Assembly: GCA_020086605.1 (NCBI GenBank)
Contig: JACBWW010000002.1
Span: 24,663,679 to 24,727,678, forward strand
Length of the DNA stretch: 64,000 nucleotides
Direction of reading: 5' to 3'
From: Lanius collurio
Taxonomy: Eukaryota > Chordata > Aves > Passeriformes > Laniidae
In this document: one piece after another, positions 51,831 to 62,741 of the stretch
Numbering within the stretch: the stretch's first letter is position 1
Layout of the letters: each line of letters begins with the position of its first letter
The notes under the pieces: generated by a model
What the model was told of the DNA's origin: nothing
Databases searched by the model: none
Seen by the model: the letters and a program-made list of their open reading frames with translations, nothing else
Position numbers and translations under genes: made by a program

Positions 51831-54800
51831 AAAGAAAGGAATTCAGACACTGCACGAGGATAAGTTGTTTGCCTGGTCAAGGGATGAAAAAAACCTTATT
51901 ATTAATACAACCCTTTAGTATGGCATTTAATAAGATAGAAAGGACCAATGATTTCTATTTCAGGTCAATGTACTGAAATAAATCTAATAATAAAGGTAAG
52001 CTAGAAGTGTCATATTACCTTACACTCAGGAAAATAAGAAAAATTTTTCTGCAGAGAATATTGCAAGGTTTAAACATCCTGCACACCAACCCTTTCTGAA
52101 AAAAGTAAAAATAAATTCAAAATAAATAAGAAGGTGGAAGCTTGCCTATCATCTCATGTTAAGTGTCTTACGCATGCAGCACTACACAGAGATAAAAGGA
52201 AAGGTATCACTACCTTCAGAATGTGGATCAGAATTTTTATAAAAGTTAATCTTTCACCATCCCTGCAATGGAGAAGGGAACAGTGATTTCACTATTTTTG
52301 GCAGAAGAGTGGGCAAGCAGCCACCTTGAAATGGTCTTCAGTCTGAGTGTTACCTCTTCCAGGCCATAAAACAGTCACTAGTATTTTAGAATAAGATGGG
52401 AATCAAAAATAAGATGGGAACCTGCCATTTCATTGCACATGCTGCAGAAATAGATGCAGAAATTCAAAATTAGATAATGAAGTTGTGGAGTGTTTTAAAC
52501 CATTACTTCAGCAGATGGAAAAAGGCCAAGACTCGGGCATTCTGCTCAGTCAGCAGAGGATACCAACACTGTTACTGGAATGGATGTTCGATTCCTGTGC
52601 TTTATTTTTTCTGTATGTGTGAAAACACCTACAAGATCATGTCCTCAGGGGACAGAAATGAGACTATTTAAGCATCTCATTCTGCATTAACTATCTAATT
52701 ATTTCGCTTGGCCAAGACCGGCAGAGTTGCTGTACGTATGCAAAACAGAACTTTCATCACTCCAGTGTATTTTTCAGAGAATAGTTTGTTGTTTAAGTAC
52801 CAAGACGGGCTTTCAGTAAACACACGAAGTGCAGGCTGAAAAGAAAAATTATAGCTGAACAGCTTCCTTGAGTCTGAGTTAAATGAAGGGTAACCCTTTG
52901 TATTGTCTGCATATTCAAAGTGCCTTAGAGTGCAAATAGCTCTTATGCGGTAAATATATCAACCAAATTAATAATATGATTGGAAGCATCATCTCTAAAA
53001 CTTGTAGAATAGGAGAATTTGCTCTTTCCACACAACTTCATGCAAGTTCCTGCACAGCTTATTAAAACAGATCATCACCCATTATGTTACAGCAGAACAA
53101 CAAAAAAATAACTCAAAATAAAATACAATTTTCTTTTTTTAATGAGCTGCATTATCTCCATGTCCTCTAGAGAGGACAAGAAGATACAAATACCATAATA
53201 AAAAACTATTGCATTGCAGTAATTTACCATAGACTACTTCTTTCAACCACAGAGATCCATTTTCTTGGATTTGTAGTCAGGACTAAGAATACCCTCAGAG
53301 GATAGTAAGAAAGGAAGTACTGTGAATGGGAAGTGTCTGCATAACAATATGGGAAGTGCCAGATACATTTACAGTATTTTATTTTCAAAAACGGGAGAGG
53401 AAAAAAAAACCACAAAAGAAATAAATGACAAATGAGGTTGTTATTGCCCAGAAAATGAAAGCCTATCACTTGACTAAATAAATAAGACTTTCAACTGCTG
53501 AAGATGAAACCCAGCCCTCACCTCTGTAAGTTTCTTCAAATGCACATTGAGCTACACACCCCAAAACTCTTCCCTGAAAGTACAGTGAGCTTGCTCTTAG
53601 GAAAAGCAAAGCAAAAATGTCCAAGACAAGCCCTGGCAATCTGCTCTGCATATAAACAGATTGTTAGTTTCTTTAGTCAGGAATTTTCTAGCAGCTTATC
53701 TAATTGTGCTGCCAGTACTTGAGAAAGCCACTAATATAAAGAAACAAAAAACTGATTATGTATTACTTACAGTTCTTCCAGAGGTCTCTTGTGTACTGTA
53801 AAACATTTGTGTCTTGTTAGTGGTTACTGTATCTTAGCAGGAAGGCACAAGAGTTAAAAAAAAAGGAAGAAAGCACACTGGACATTTCTGCTGTATAATA
53901 TGGAACTGTAGGAACATTCTCCTCTGAAGTCATATTCTCTTTTCAAAAAAGACTGAGTGTGTTGGTAATGAGGCATCATTTTTACAATTAATTCTTAATG
54001 CCTCTAGTAAAATCTGTGAGTGTTTGTAGCATGTGGCACTGCAGAGCAATCTATTTCAGGCATCCAGCATGCATATTCCCAACCATAATTACCAAGACTA
54101 AATGAAACCGCTTGAGATGTACTGTCTGACTAAAGCAAAATACGAAAAAATTATAGGACTGGTAATATTTATACTGGAAATTTTGAAAAATGCAGTGTGG
54201 TACCTTTAGGTTTAAAGGGCTGGTTGAATGCCTTTACTGCTCACCCTCAGAGAGGAAGCCAATCTAGTACTTACAGACTCCCAGTCTGGTCCTGTGAGCA
54301 GGGATACAGCTACCAATGTTGGCTTTCAGTTGATGAGGGGAAAAAGGGAACTCCTGGGTGAAAAGCTCGTGGGCCTTAGCAATAAGGTAAATGGTCCAGG
54401 AAAGCCTAAGGATGGGTTCCCTCAACACTAAACTTTACTGCCTCATACCTTGAACAGTCGGGGCAGTGGCTTGCACTGTTTTCTCAAAATTAAACAGCCA
54501 TCACAAGATGGTGACAGTCTATTGGCAGAGGGAATTTCACTGAACACTCATGGCCAAACCCAAACACTTTTGAAGACCATGACCCACACCTTTTATTTCT
54601 GAAGTGAACAGTTAAAAGTAAGCATACAGAAACTAATTTCAGGAATGAAATGAACACCAGCTGCATCTCATATATGATTTGTTAGCTTCTATACATCCTC
54701 ATATCAAGGATCAGCATCTAACTGTATTTCTCCTGAAAGCTTATTAAGAAAGATAACTCATCTGTGGGAGGCAGGAAGGCAAACACCATAGTTTAGTTTC

Positions 54801-56771
54801 CTTTTACATAAGACATATTATGCAGTGAAGTGCAAGGCATAAAGGTCTGTCAAAAAAGTATATCTCTGCTTAGTACCAGAAGTTATGTCTGAGTGGATCC
54901 AAAGGGGAATAATAAAAAAATAACAGGTCCTTGGCAGTCAGATACAGATACATGAGCAGTCTGTTGCTCAAGCTTTCAAGACAGTCATATTATCCTGTAA
55001 CCACGAAGGTCCAGAAATTCATAGTGGTCTCAGATGAGGAAGAAATCTTGTTTACTTAGGTCTTCAGGACTGTCCTGTAAAGCACCTTCAGAAGCTTAGT
55101 CATCAATTGGAAAAACTTCTGTTATTTAAGGCTCATAATAACAAACTGATAGACAAAAAACCCACCTGACTCATGACCCCAGAGTAAAATACTCTATCAT
55201 TTAGGTAGCAGGACGAAGAATACATGGGTGAGAAGCACAAGGAAGAACACCATGAAATGTGAAAAGTCCCACTGAAAGCTCGTCTTTACCCTTCCTATTT
55301 CTCACCTGACATTTCTTGAGTATTTTAACCAGGAAAATCCTTTCCTTCTGGAAAATTTAATAGGCACTTTAATTCACTATGATTAAGTGAGTGGGGCCAG
55401 AGGTCACAAGCTAGTCTGAGGTATGCTCTGTACTCGCAGCTGCAAAATATACCACCAGCTATATAAATCAATGAAGATCCAACAGTTCATGAATTTATGT
55501 TCAAATGCCATATAAAACAACGTGCAGTATAGAAACAGATAAAGACTGAAGCAAAGATCCAGTCTCTCAGTGAACTTTGCTAAATAGCAATTTATTGGAA
55601 AAAAATACCTCCAATTAGCTTCTTGTAGCAAGCTGCAGTCTTGAAAAGACTAAGTGCTTTATATGTCACACAGTCCAGTACCCAATTACAACCCAAATCT
55701 AAGCTGCTTCGTTCCTTGTAACAACTAGGTTTTTAATTTTCAAAGGTTTCAATGACATGATGTTTCAACACATAATTACTCTTTATAAATTACAACAAAT
55801 TTCTGCAACACAGTAGAGCTGAAAGCACAAATTTATACTTTTTCTTTCATAAATCTTTTATCTTATTAACCAGTCACACAGATAATCAGTTTTGACATTT
55901 AAAAAAATTCTGTTATAGTTTTAATCCAAAAGCAGAATCTACTAGAAAATAGTCTGCTACTTTAAATGCTTTGAAAATACAAGCATATATTCATAGGCTT
56001 TTTGCAATAGGAAATAAGAGCTTTTGTAGGCTAATATTTTCATCCTCTTATTCCAAAACTATTTCCAAATAAAGATGACAAAACAGAGGAAAGAAACATA
56101 TAAAAAGATGCTGGGTTCGCAGTAACCTCTAGGTTTGTTTTATTTTTCAAGATCAGTCATCTGAAAACTCAGACAGACAAGATGAGCTCTTTCTCAGATG
56201 GTAAGATGCTTTAAGGACTTTGGAGAAAGAAGAAGTTGGTGTAGTACTGCAGTTCCCCGAGAGCCACCCTCCTGGACTACAGTCACCACTCTGCTTCCCC
56301 TGTGCTTGCCCAGAAAGGACTCACTCACTCTAACACAACAAAATTTATGAAGATGAGAACTCAAAAAACTGATACTTGAAAGCCCTAATACTCCTACAGA
56401 AGAATGAAGCCTACACTCAAACCAGTATGAAAAAATAGACCCCAAAACCAGTTGTCTTTGATTAAAAAAACCCTCTTGAGCTGCAGAGAACAGCACTGAA
56501 TCTGAACTGAAGCATTCTAAAAGCTACTGAACACTTTATATAAAAAGGTACAATATCCCTACAAGAGATTCTTTTTGATATAAGAAGAGAAAAATGAAGA
56601 TTGCCCAGTGTCAGAAGGTAACCACACACAGCTGGGGCTGAAATCCTCACCTCTAACTCAGGAATATTAATCAGTCACCAACCTCTAAATTGCTTCAGTA
56701 CATGAAGACAGTGATTTAAATACTTCTCTCCGAACAAATATGTGACATGTCACGTGACTTCTTCCAAAGGC

Positions 56772-56831
56772 TTTTTCTAAACTTTTACTCAAAGAAAAGT
56801 TTAGAAAAGTTTTTTCTAAACCTTTACTCAA
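56772..56831. repeat. short direct repeat with internal inverted copy
   Basis: The motif tttttctaaacttttactca recurs 39 bp later as tttttctaaacctttactca. Between them lies gtttagaaaa, the inverse of ttttctaaac. It looks like a local duplication able to fold. Confidence 0.8.
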
Positions 56832-58837
56832 TTGTCAAACTTAGCACTTTTCTTGACAAAACAGCAGAGTCCATTCTGACCATGATCACAGGAACTGAAC
56901 TTGAGCAGTACCAAGAGAAGCTGGTGTTGAAAGGGGTGGGGCAGAAGAACCGGTACTATTTCATATCTGTTTAACTGACTTCTTAACACAAAACTACTTC
57001 AGAGCAAGTGGCAGAGAATGGGACAAGAAAATTTTTGCTAAGCGAAAGCTGGGAGGTGGGAACTGACTAGAGAAACTTCTGTAGGTACTTACGAGAGAGT
57101 TCTGAATTTTTCCAAGGATAATTTGGGTCAGCAACTAATTCACAAAATCAGGAAAACCCTCAGACAACAGCCAAAAGACAATGAAGTTCTTCAGACAGAA
57201 GGAAAAAAAGATGAAATGTCAAATCATCAAGTAAGTGCTAAGCTGAAATATATAGAAGAGTCATGAAAGAGAATAGTTAGAAAGCTAAAAATAACTTGTG
57301 TTGCTTCAGATGGAGGATCTGAGACCTTCCTCTTTTTTCACCAGATGAGTAAAAAAATACTTTGAAACCTGGCCATGCCTATCACTGCTGACTCAAGGGC
57401 ATCACACATCAATCTGTATCACAAAAAATAGGCTAACAGCACTCACAAAGAAAACAGTATCAGAAGAGAGAAAAAAAAGAAATAAAAAACTGAAGGAGAA
57501 GGAATGTGGCTATCCACTTCTTGCTTATGCTAAGACAGCCAGTTCATCTTAATTCGTGCATACTATTGCATCTCCCAAGAGACACAGCTTTGCTCTATTG
57601 TTCTGCAATTTAACTGAAAAACCATCAGACCTCATAAAGGGAAGTTTCTGGAGGTTGTTTGAGAAGAAAACTAGAATGCATCACCTACACGATACATGTG
57701 CTACCTCATTTCACACAATTTTCTGCATCTTGGGGGAAATTCAGAACAACTACAAGGGAAAACAGTCTTCATGGACAACTGATCTTTTGGATTTCATGAC
57801 AGCATTTTAACATAAACAGACTTTTAAGTCTAGACACTATCTGACTCAAAACATCTGTTTTAATGAAAAAATACAGCATATAGAATAATTTCAGTGTACA
57901 CAAAAATCAAAATTATATTAATTCATAAAAATACATGAGGAAAGATAAAACATACACTTAAGACAACTTGCTCCTTATGCAGTTTTGATGCTCTGGGTGT
58001 AACACATTACTCGTAGTGGTAGCGTATAGCAGGATAATGATCATCGCAGCACCAGGACTGTAAATTGTTGAATTTATACCACTGAGTTTTTACAAGATAG
58101 CTTGGCAACTTCCCCTGAAGTATGACTATCTTTAAAACATGACATACATTTGTATTGCCTAAGGTCTATTCCCATGCAATAGAAGACTTCAGTGGTAATG
58201 AACAGAGTGACCTCTAATCAACCAAATTTGTCCTGCTCTCAGAATACCACATAAATCAGTTACTGAGGAGTTGCCAAAGTCTTACTAAGTGCTTGAAAGC
58301 TCTTCCTAGATGGAACAGAATTAAATTTAGGATGATTTTGGATACCAGTGTTCAAACTCCAAATACTATATAACCATGTAATCGTCACCCCAAAACAGGT
58401 GGGTTTATTACTGGCATGTATAAAATGTACTCCCAGGTTCTTAACGTTATTTTACACAAAATGTAAAGTATCTCCCCATCTTTCCAAATATCATCAAGTA
58501 TTATGGATACGTCAAGGCCTTTTCAAATCAACCTTTATTATTCACTTCACTCATGTGAGAAATCTTGCAAGAAATTTTCTCTTCACACTGGAGATGCATT
58601 GTAGCTATAAGGAAGTTATTTGTAAATGCCAGATTCCACCCAACACGGATGAATGCCTTGAGTTTCCTATAACTGACAAATGTTAAGTCAGACAACCTAT
58701 GTTTTTTCCAAACAGCAACTCTTTGCACCACTGACAGCTTAAGCAGCTACTTCCCCATCCTTTTTACTGTGTTGTGCTAGAGATTTATTTTTGTCTGGGT
58801 CTGTTTCCCAAACCCATTCATGACATGTCCACACAGA

Positions 58838-59002
58838 CACGCATATCGATGCAATGGCAGGACGTCAGGGAGAAACGCCGTCAGGCCATGGCAAACACTG
58901 CATCTGAATCGCGGTGCGCAGGAGGCATCTCTGCCCCTCACCTGCCTGCAAAGGGAGTACAGACAGATTTGTTTCCTGGGGTTCACCATGGCCACTGACG
59001 TG
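58838..59002. promoter_or_regulatory. CpG-rich patch with CRE-like half-sites
   Basis: Eight CpG dinucleotides fall within about 80 bp (58840-58919) in an otherwise CpG-depleted intron. ACGTCA (58862-58867) and TGACGTG (58996-59002) resemble cAMP-response-element half-sites. It sits about 2.4 kb upstream of the candidate first exon of the TUNAR-like gene, so an enhancer or upstream promoter is conceivable. Confidence 0.3.
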
Positions 59003-61293
59003 CCAGTTGCATCACAATTATAAAAACAGCAGACCACTACACGACCTCAACCACAGCAATAACCAAGCCAAGAAATGTTTTGGGATTTTTTTGCTGCTCT
59101 CTGTGGGTACATCGTAATTAGCTGGTTACTTGCAGTGGAGCTGCAAATGTATCATTAATCTTTAAATAAAATATGCACATTGCACAATTTCCCCCTTTCA
59201 CAAAGGAAAGGGTTTGATTTTGAACATGTGAGAGTTAATACAGTACAGTGGCTTGAAAATTCTATTATTGCTAGGTGCTCTCAGCAATGAGAATGGTCAG
59301 AATACACAGGTGAAAATTCCCCCATCTTTGTATCTCTGAATGCATCTAAATGAATACAGAAATACATTCAAGATACACAGACACAAAACAATTCCAAGAA
59401 CAACTGATGATGCAGCAGCCTGTTCAGAACAAGGGAAGAGCTTGAAAAGAAATACCACATATACATATAAGAATATATATTTAAGGAAGCTATGCTGGAG
59501 ACATTTAACCTAATTAGTTATATCTTCTAGAGTCAAGCAATTTCATTGAGGCAACATAACTTTTGGGATAAAGGGGAAATCATGTACAAGTACCATACAA
59601 CTCACAGTACTTCAAACATGGTATTTACCATTAAAATAATGCACATGCGAAATAGGCAATTTTGTCTATTACTAAGAAACTAACAAATGTACTTAGACAC
59701 TTTGGAAAAATAATGAGAAAAAATGCAATGCAAATTAAGTTGCAAATGGTAGAATTCAAAACAATGATTTTACTGTCTTCTGCTTTCTCTATAAAAGATG
59801 ATTCAACACTAAATTTCAAACAATGCCTTGTAATTCCTAAAATATGATGTTCTGAAAAATGATTAAGGTTTCCACTTGTTTGAACTCAATTTAATTAATT
59901 GCATTTTGATTTTTCATACACATGTACAGAAATACATTTTTGTACATTTGAATTCTGAATTGCTTGACATTGGCAAATATTTTTTACAAGACAAGTTTTC
60001 TGATATTTTTAAAATACAGCTGCATTCATAGCAAGAAGCTATGCTACACCAATGAAAACACATTGCATTGGTAGCCTTCATAGATCAAAGTGACTGAATA
60101 ACATTATTTGAAATACAGCTCCTTCCAGAGGTTATTAAAATTGTGTGCTTTTTTTTTTAATCTGAAGAGACTGGGAGGAGAAGACTTTGCAGAGTTCTCC
60201 CCCCTTTCCAACTGGGCAGGAAAAAATTGCCTCTGATTTAAGCAGGAAAAAAATTGTGTTGATGCTTCCTATGAAATCAGAACAGGATTATTTTTAAGTG
60301 TTTTCATTAATTATATGGTAACCTGCATTCTTTGGGTGGTGAATAAAAGAGGAAAAGCATTTATTTCCCATAGAAACAACTGCCTGTCAAACAAAGCATA
60401 AAAAGACAAAAGGCAGAAACACTGTTTCAGCTTGAATGCCTTAATGCCACCATTTGTCATGCAGCACTTCCTCAGAAAACCCCGAAGTACAGTTAACTCT
60501 GCTCCTCTTTACACTGCACACTTTCTCCGTTGGTACAGGATTAAAATGTGCCCGGCCTGACGATGAAACAGCAGAGCCATCGCACATTGTTATGCAACTC
60601 ACTGTCTGCAAGGGTGGCTCGTAGCTCCTTCTTTATTCAGCAAGTGCCAAGTGCATGTTTAATCAATGTCACAGCTCACCACAGTGTGCAACTAAAGCCA
60701 CTGTCATTCCTCTCTTCAGATTTGCCTGGCTGAGTTATGCAATGCTCTGAAGAATACCTTGGAATTCTTTCCAGAGGGTCTGAATGCAGGTGTGTGACAG
60801 CGTTCACACTACTGCCAGCAAAGCAGACCTCTTTTCTTCCTTTTTCAGGCTGGACTAAAATTACATAGTGTGACTGCACGTAGTTCGCTGCATTTGGAAT
60901 TACAGCATGTCAACGTAAGAAAGCCTCTTCAGACGGCTGCCACAAAGAGTAAATCAAAGGCTGGGTGTTTCTGAAGTCCTAATAAATAAGTATAACTGAA
61001 CAAAACCAGGAGCCGTTTGTATTTTTTTTTTTTAAGACAGAACAGCATGCATCTCGTTGCTCTGCATCATCTAAGGAAAAGAAGCCTCAATTTTAATGAC
61101 AATTAGTCAACAGTGAGGATCATTATGAGAAGGAGCTTTACTGTTTTTTCAACTATACTTGCTTTAGTGGATTACTGAGAAAGAACACCAAGATTCTGCA
61201 ACATCATTATCCTCTCCGATAAACTTCTTCATCAAGAAACTGTTCGTGCTCCTATCTGGTCTGTCTGAGAGAGGAGAGCAGCCCCTTCATGAA

Positions 61294-61303
61294 GATAAAA
61301 GCC
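61294..61303 (+). promoter_or_regulatory. candidate TATA-like element for the TUNAR-like gene
   Basis: GATAAAAGCC lies about 70 bp upstream of a strong donor site (AGG|gtaaga at 61371). The spacing would suit transcription starting near 61325 and a very short first exon. No CpG island is present. This is suggestive only. Confidence 0.3.
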
Positions 61304-61324
61304 TGGCTTGCCACTGAACCGACG

Positions 61325-61370
61325 AGCAAGAAGCATGTCTGATGACATTTTATTCCTGATGCAATGTAGG
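61325..61370 (+). other. candidate first exon of the TUNAR-like gene
   Basis: The segment ends at a strong donor (AGG|gtaagaaata). An ATG at 61335 opens 12 codons (MSDDILFLMQCR) that end exactly at the donor. Joined to the exon at 62499, the frame continues without a stop through 13 more codons to the TUNAR-like Met. This would allow a 75-residue form. The 50-residue form matches the family length better, so this exon may be mainly 5'UTR. Confidence 0.35.
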
Positions 61371-62498
61371 GTAAGAAATACCTTTTTTTTTTAAACCTTT
61401 CTGTAAGATATGCTCTGAGCTGATGATATTAATTAGACTTACAGCAGAAATACGTTAATCTCTAATGATTAAAGCCATTTGCCAGGAGAGAAAGATGCTA
61501 TTGCACTATAAAATGTGACTGTATATCTTCAGTAAATTGGAGTGATCTGAACTAGTAGAAATCCCCATCAAATTTCTGATCAATAAAGCTAAAACAGCAT
61601 AGCAGATCATTCAAGATCAACATACAAGATCAAGATCTCAGTCACTAATGGACATAATTTTACAGGGAATATGTTTCTAGAGGATATTTGACTGTAAATT
61701 AAGAATACAAGAGCAGCTAAGTAATAGAAAACGACCTGTCAACCTCACTTTCGCAACCAAAAAAAGGTAACAAATCATACATACATCTGTAAATGTCTAC
61801 TTGAATTCTTATATTACATAGAATGTTGCTATTAAAAAAGTACTACCATCCTGTGGCATACTGCAATAATCAACATACAGAACAACCACCTTTACATTTG
61901 AAGAGACAGACATTTTCTGTTAAATGTTTACTGTTGCATGGATGTCCAAAAGCTGATCTATTAAACATGAAAAAGGATAAGATCTCACTTGCAATTGCCT
62001 CCTTGGGGCTCACTGGTGAAAAACAACTGCGATACCGTATTTAGGAAGCATATTTCCCATGTTTGAAAACAGCAGGCATCAATATTTTCAACTGTTTTTG
62101 TAGTGTGGCAGTGAAATACTTAAGAAAAGCTGAAAATGCATATAACCTCCCCAGGCATTTCAGAGTATTTGACAATGCTCAAATACCTGCTTTCACCAGG
62201 TTCATCTTTTATAAGGAAACAAATTAGCCCACTAAAGATAAATTTTAAATGTCTTTTGTAATAAAGCATATTAACTGGCTTGAAGCACCAAACTGTTTTT
62301 CACTCCTATCAATCTGTACCTACAGAATGTTTATTTTTAACATGAACATGTTCATACAAATAGAAAACAAAAGATGAATACAACTCAATAAATATAGCAT
62401 TAAGAAATATTGTATGAAGAGCTACAGAACTGTTTTTAAAAAGATCAAGGCTTGCATGTTTGTCAGACCAGATTTACCATTTGCTTTCTTTTTTCTAG

Positions 62499-62741
62499 CT
62501 AGCTGCCAGAATACTGGTGAAGGTATTTGCAGGAAAAATGGGGACCTCTGCCATCACAACACTGGAAGATGTAAAAAGACAAGAGGAGAAAGAAGAAAAA
62601 GAAGAATCTATTTTAGCACTGCTTGGGATTATTGGAACTGTGCTCAATTTATTTGTTATTGTTTTTGTGTACATCTACACTACACTTTGATGACATTTTT
62701 GAGTATCAATTGTACAGAACAAAGTGCAAAGACCTGCAATG
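62499..62741 (+). other. predicted exon carrying the TUNAR-like ORF
   Basis: The exon is bounded by a pyrimidine-rich acceptor (tttgctttcttttttctag, ending 62498) and a consensus-like donor (AATG|gtaaga at 62742). It holds 39 nt before the ATG, the 153-nt ORF, and 51 nt after the stop. The donor after the stop implies at least one further 3'UTR exon. An alternative acceptor four bases downstream (ag at 62501-62502) cannot be excluded. Confidence 0.65.
62538..62690 (+). CDS. TUNAR-like single-pass membrane microprotein (50 aa)
   Basis: An intact 50-codon ORF with a strong start context (A at -3, G at +4). Residues 1-24 are polar and highly charged (MGTSAITTLEDVKRQ, then EEKEEKEES). Residues 25-47 form one hydrophobic helix (ILALLGIIGTVLNLFVIVFV), and the protein ends YIYTTL. 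Human TUNAR/BNLN, as remembered, is 48 residues with the same layout and an almost identical last half (KEES, LGIIGT, LNL, VYIYTTL). The differences here are conservative (Ile/Val, Met/Leu, Ile/Phe). TUNAR is an ER membrane peptide reported to bind SERCA2 and tune calcium in beta cells and neurons; a similar role here is inference. The in-frame TAG at 62496-62498 lies in the presumed splice acceptor, so 62538 is the only start within this exon. It lies antisense within the BIRC6 locus. It may be a TUNAR paralogue or a relocated TUNAR. Confidence 0.85.
   Translation: MGTSAITTLEDVKRQEEKEEKEESILALLGIIGTVLNLFVIVFVYIYTTL

Larger units (their letters stand above)
42500..61290 (-). other. presumed large BIRC6 intron, gene-poor part
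   Basis: Only the acceptor end (cttag at 42500) is certain. No upstream BIRC6 exon could be recognised on the minus strand, but small exons or an exon in the N gap cannot be excluded. GC-richer unidentified patches occur at 46080-46350 and 46680-46860. The rest is AT-rich with chance ORFs. Confidence 0.6.

Noticed and set aside
58774..59117. Overlapping ORFs on both strands in the CpG-rich patch
   Set aside because: All frames are open because the patch is GC-rich. No family match, so it was kept only as a possible regulatory element.
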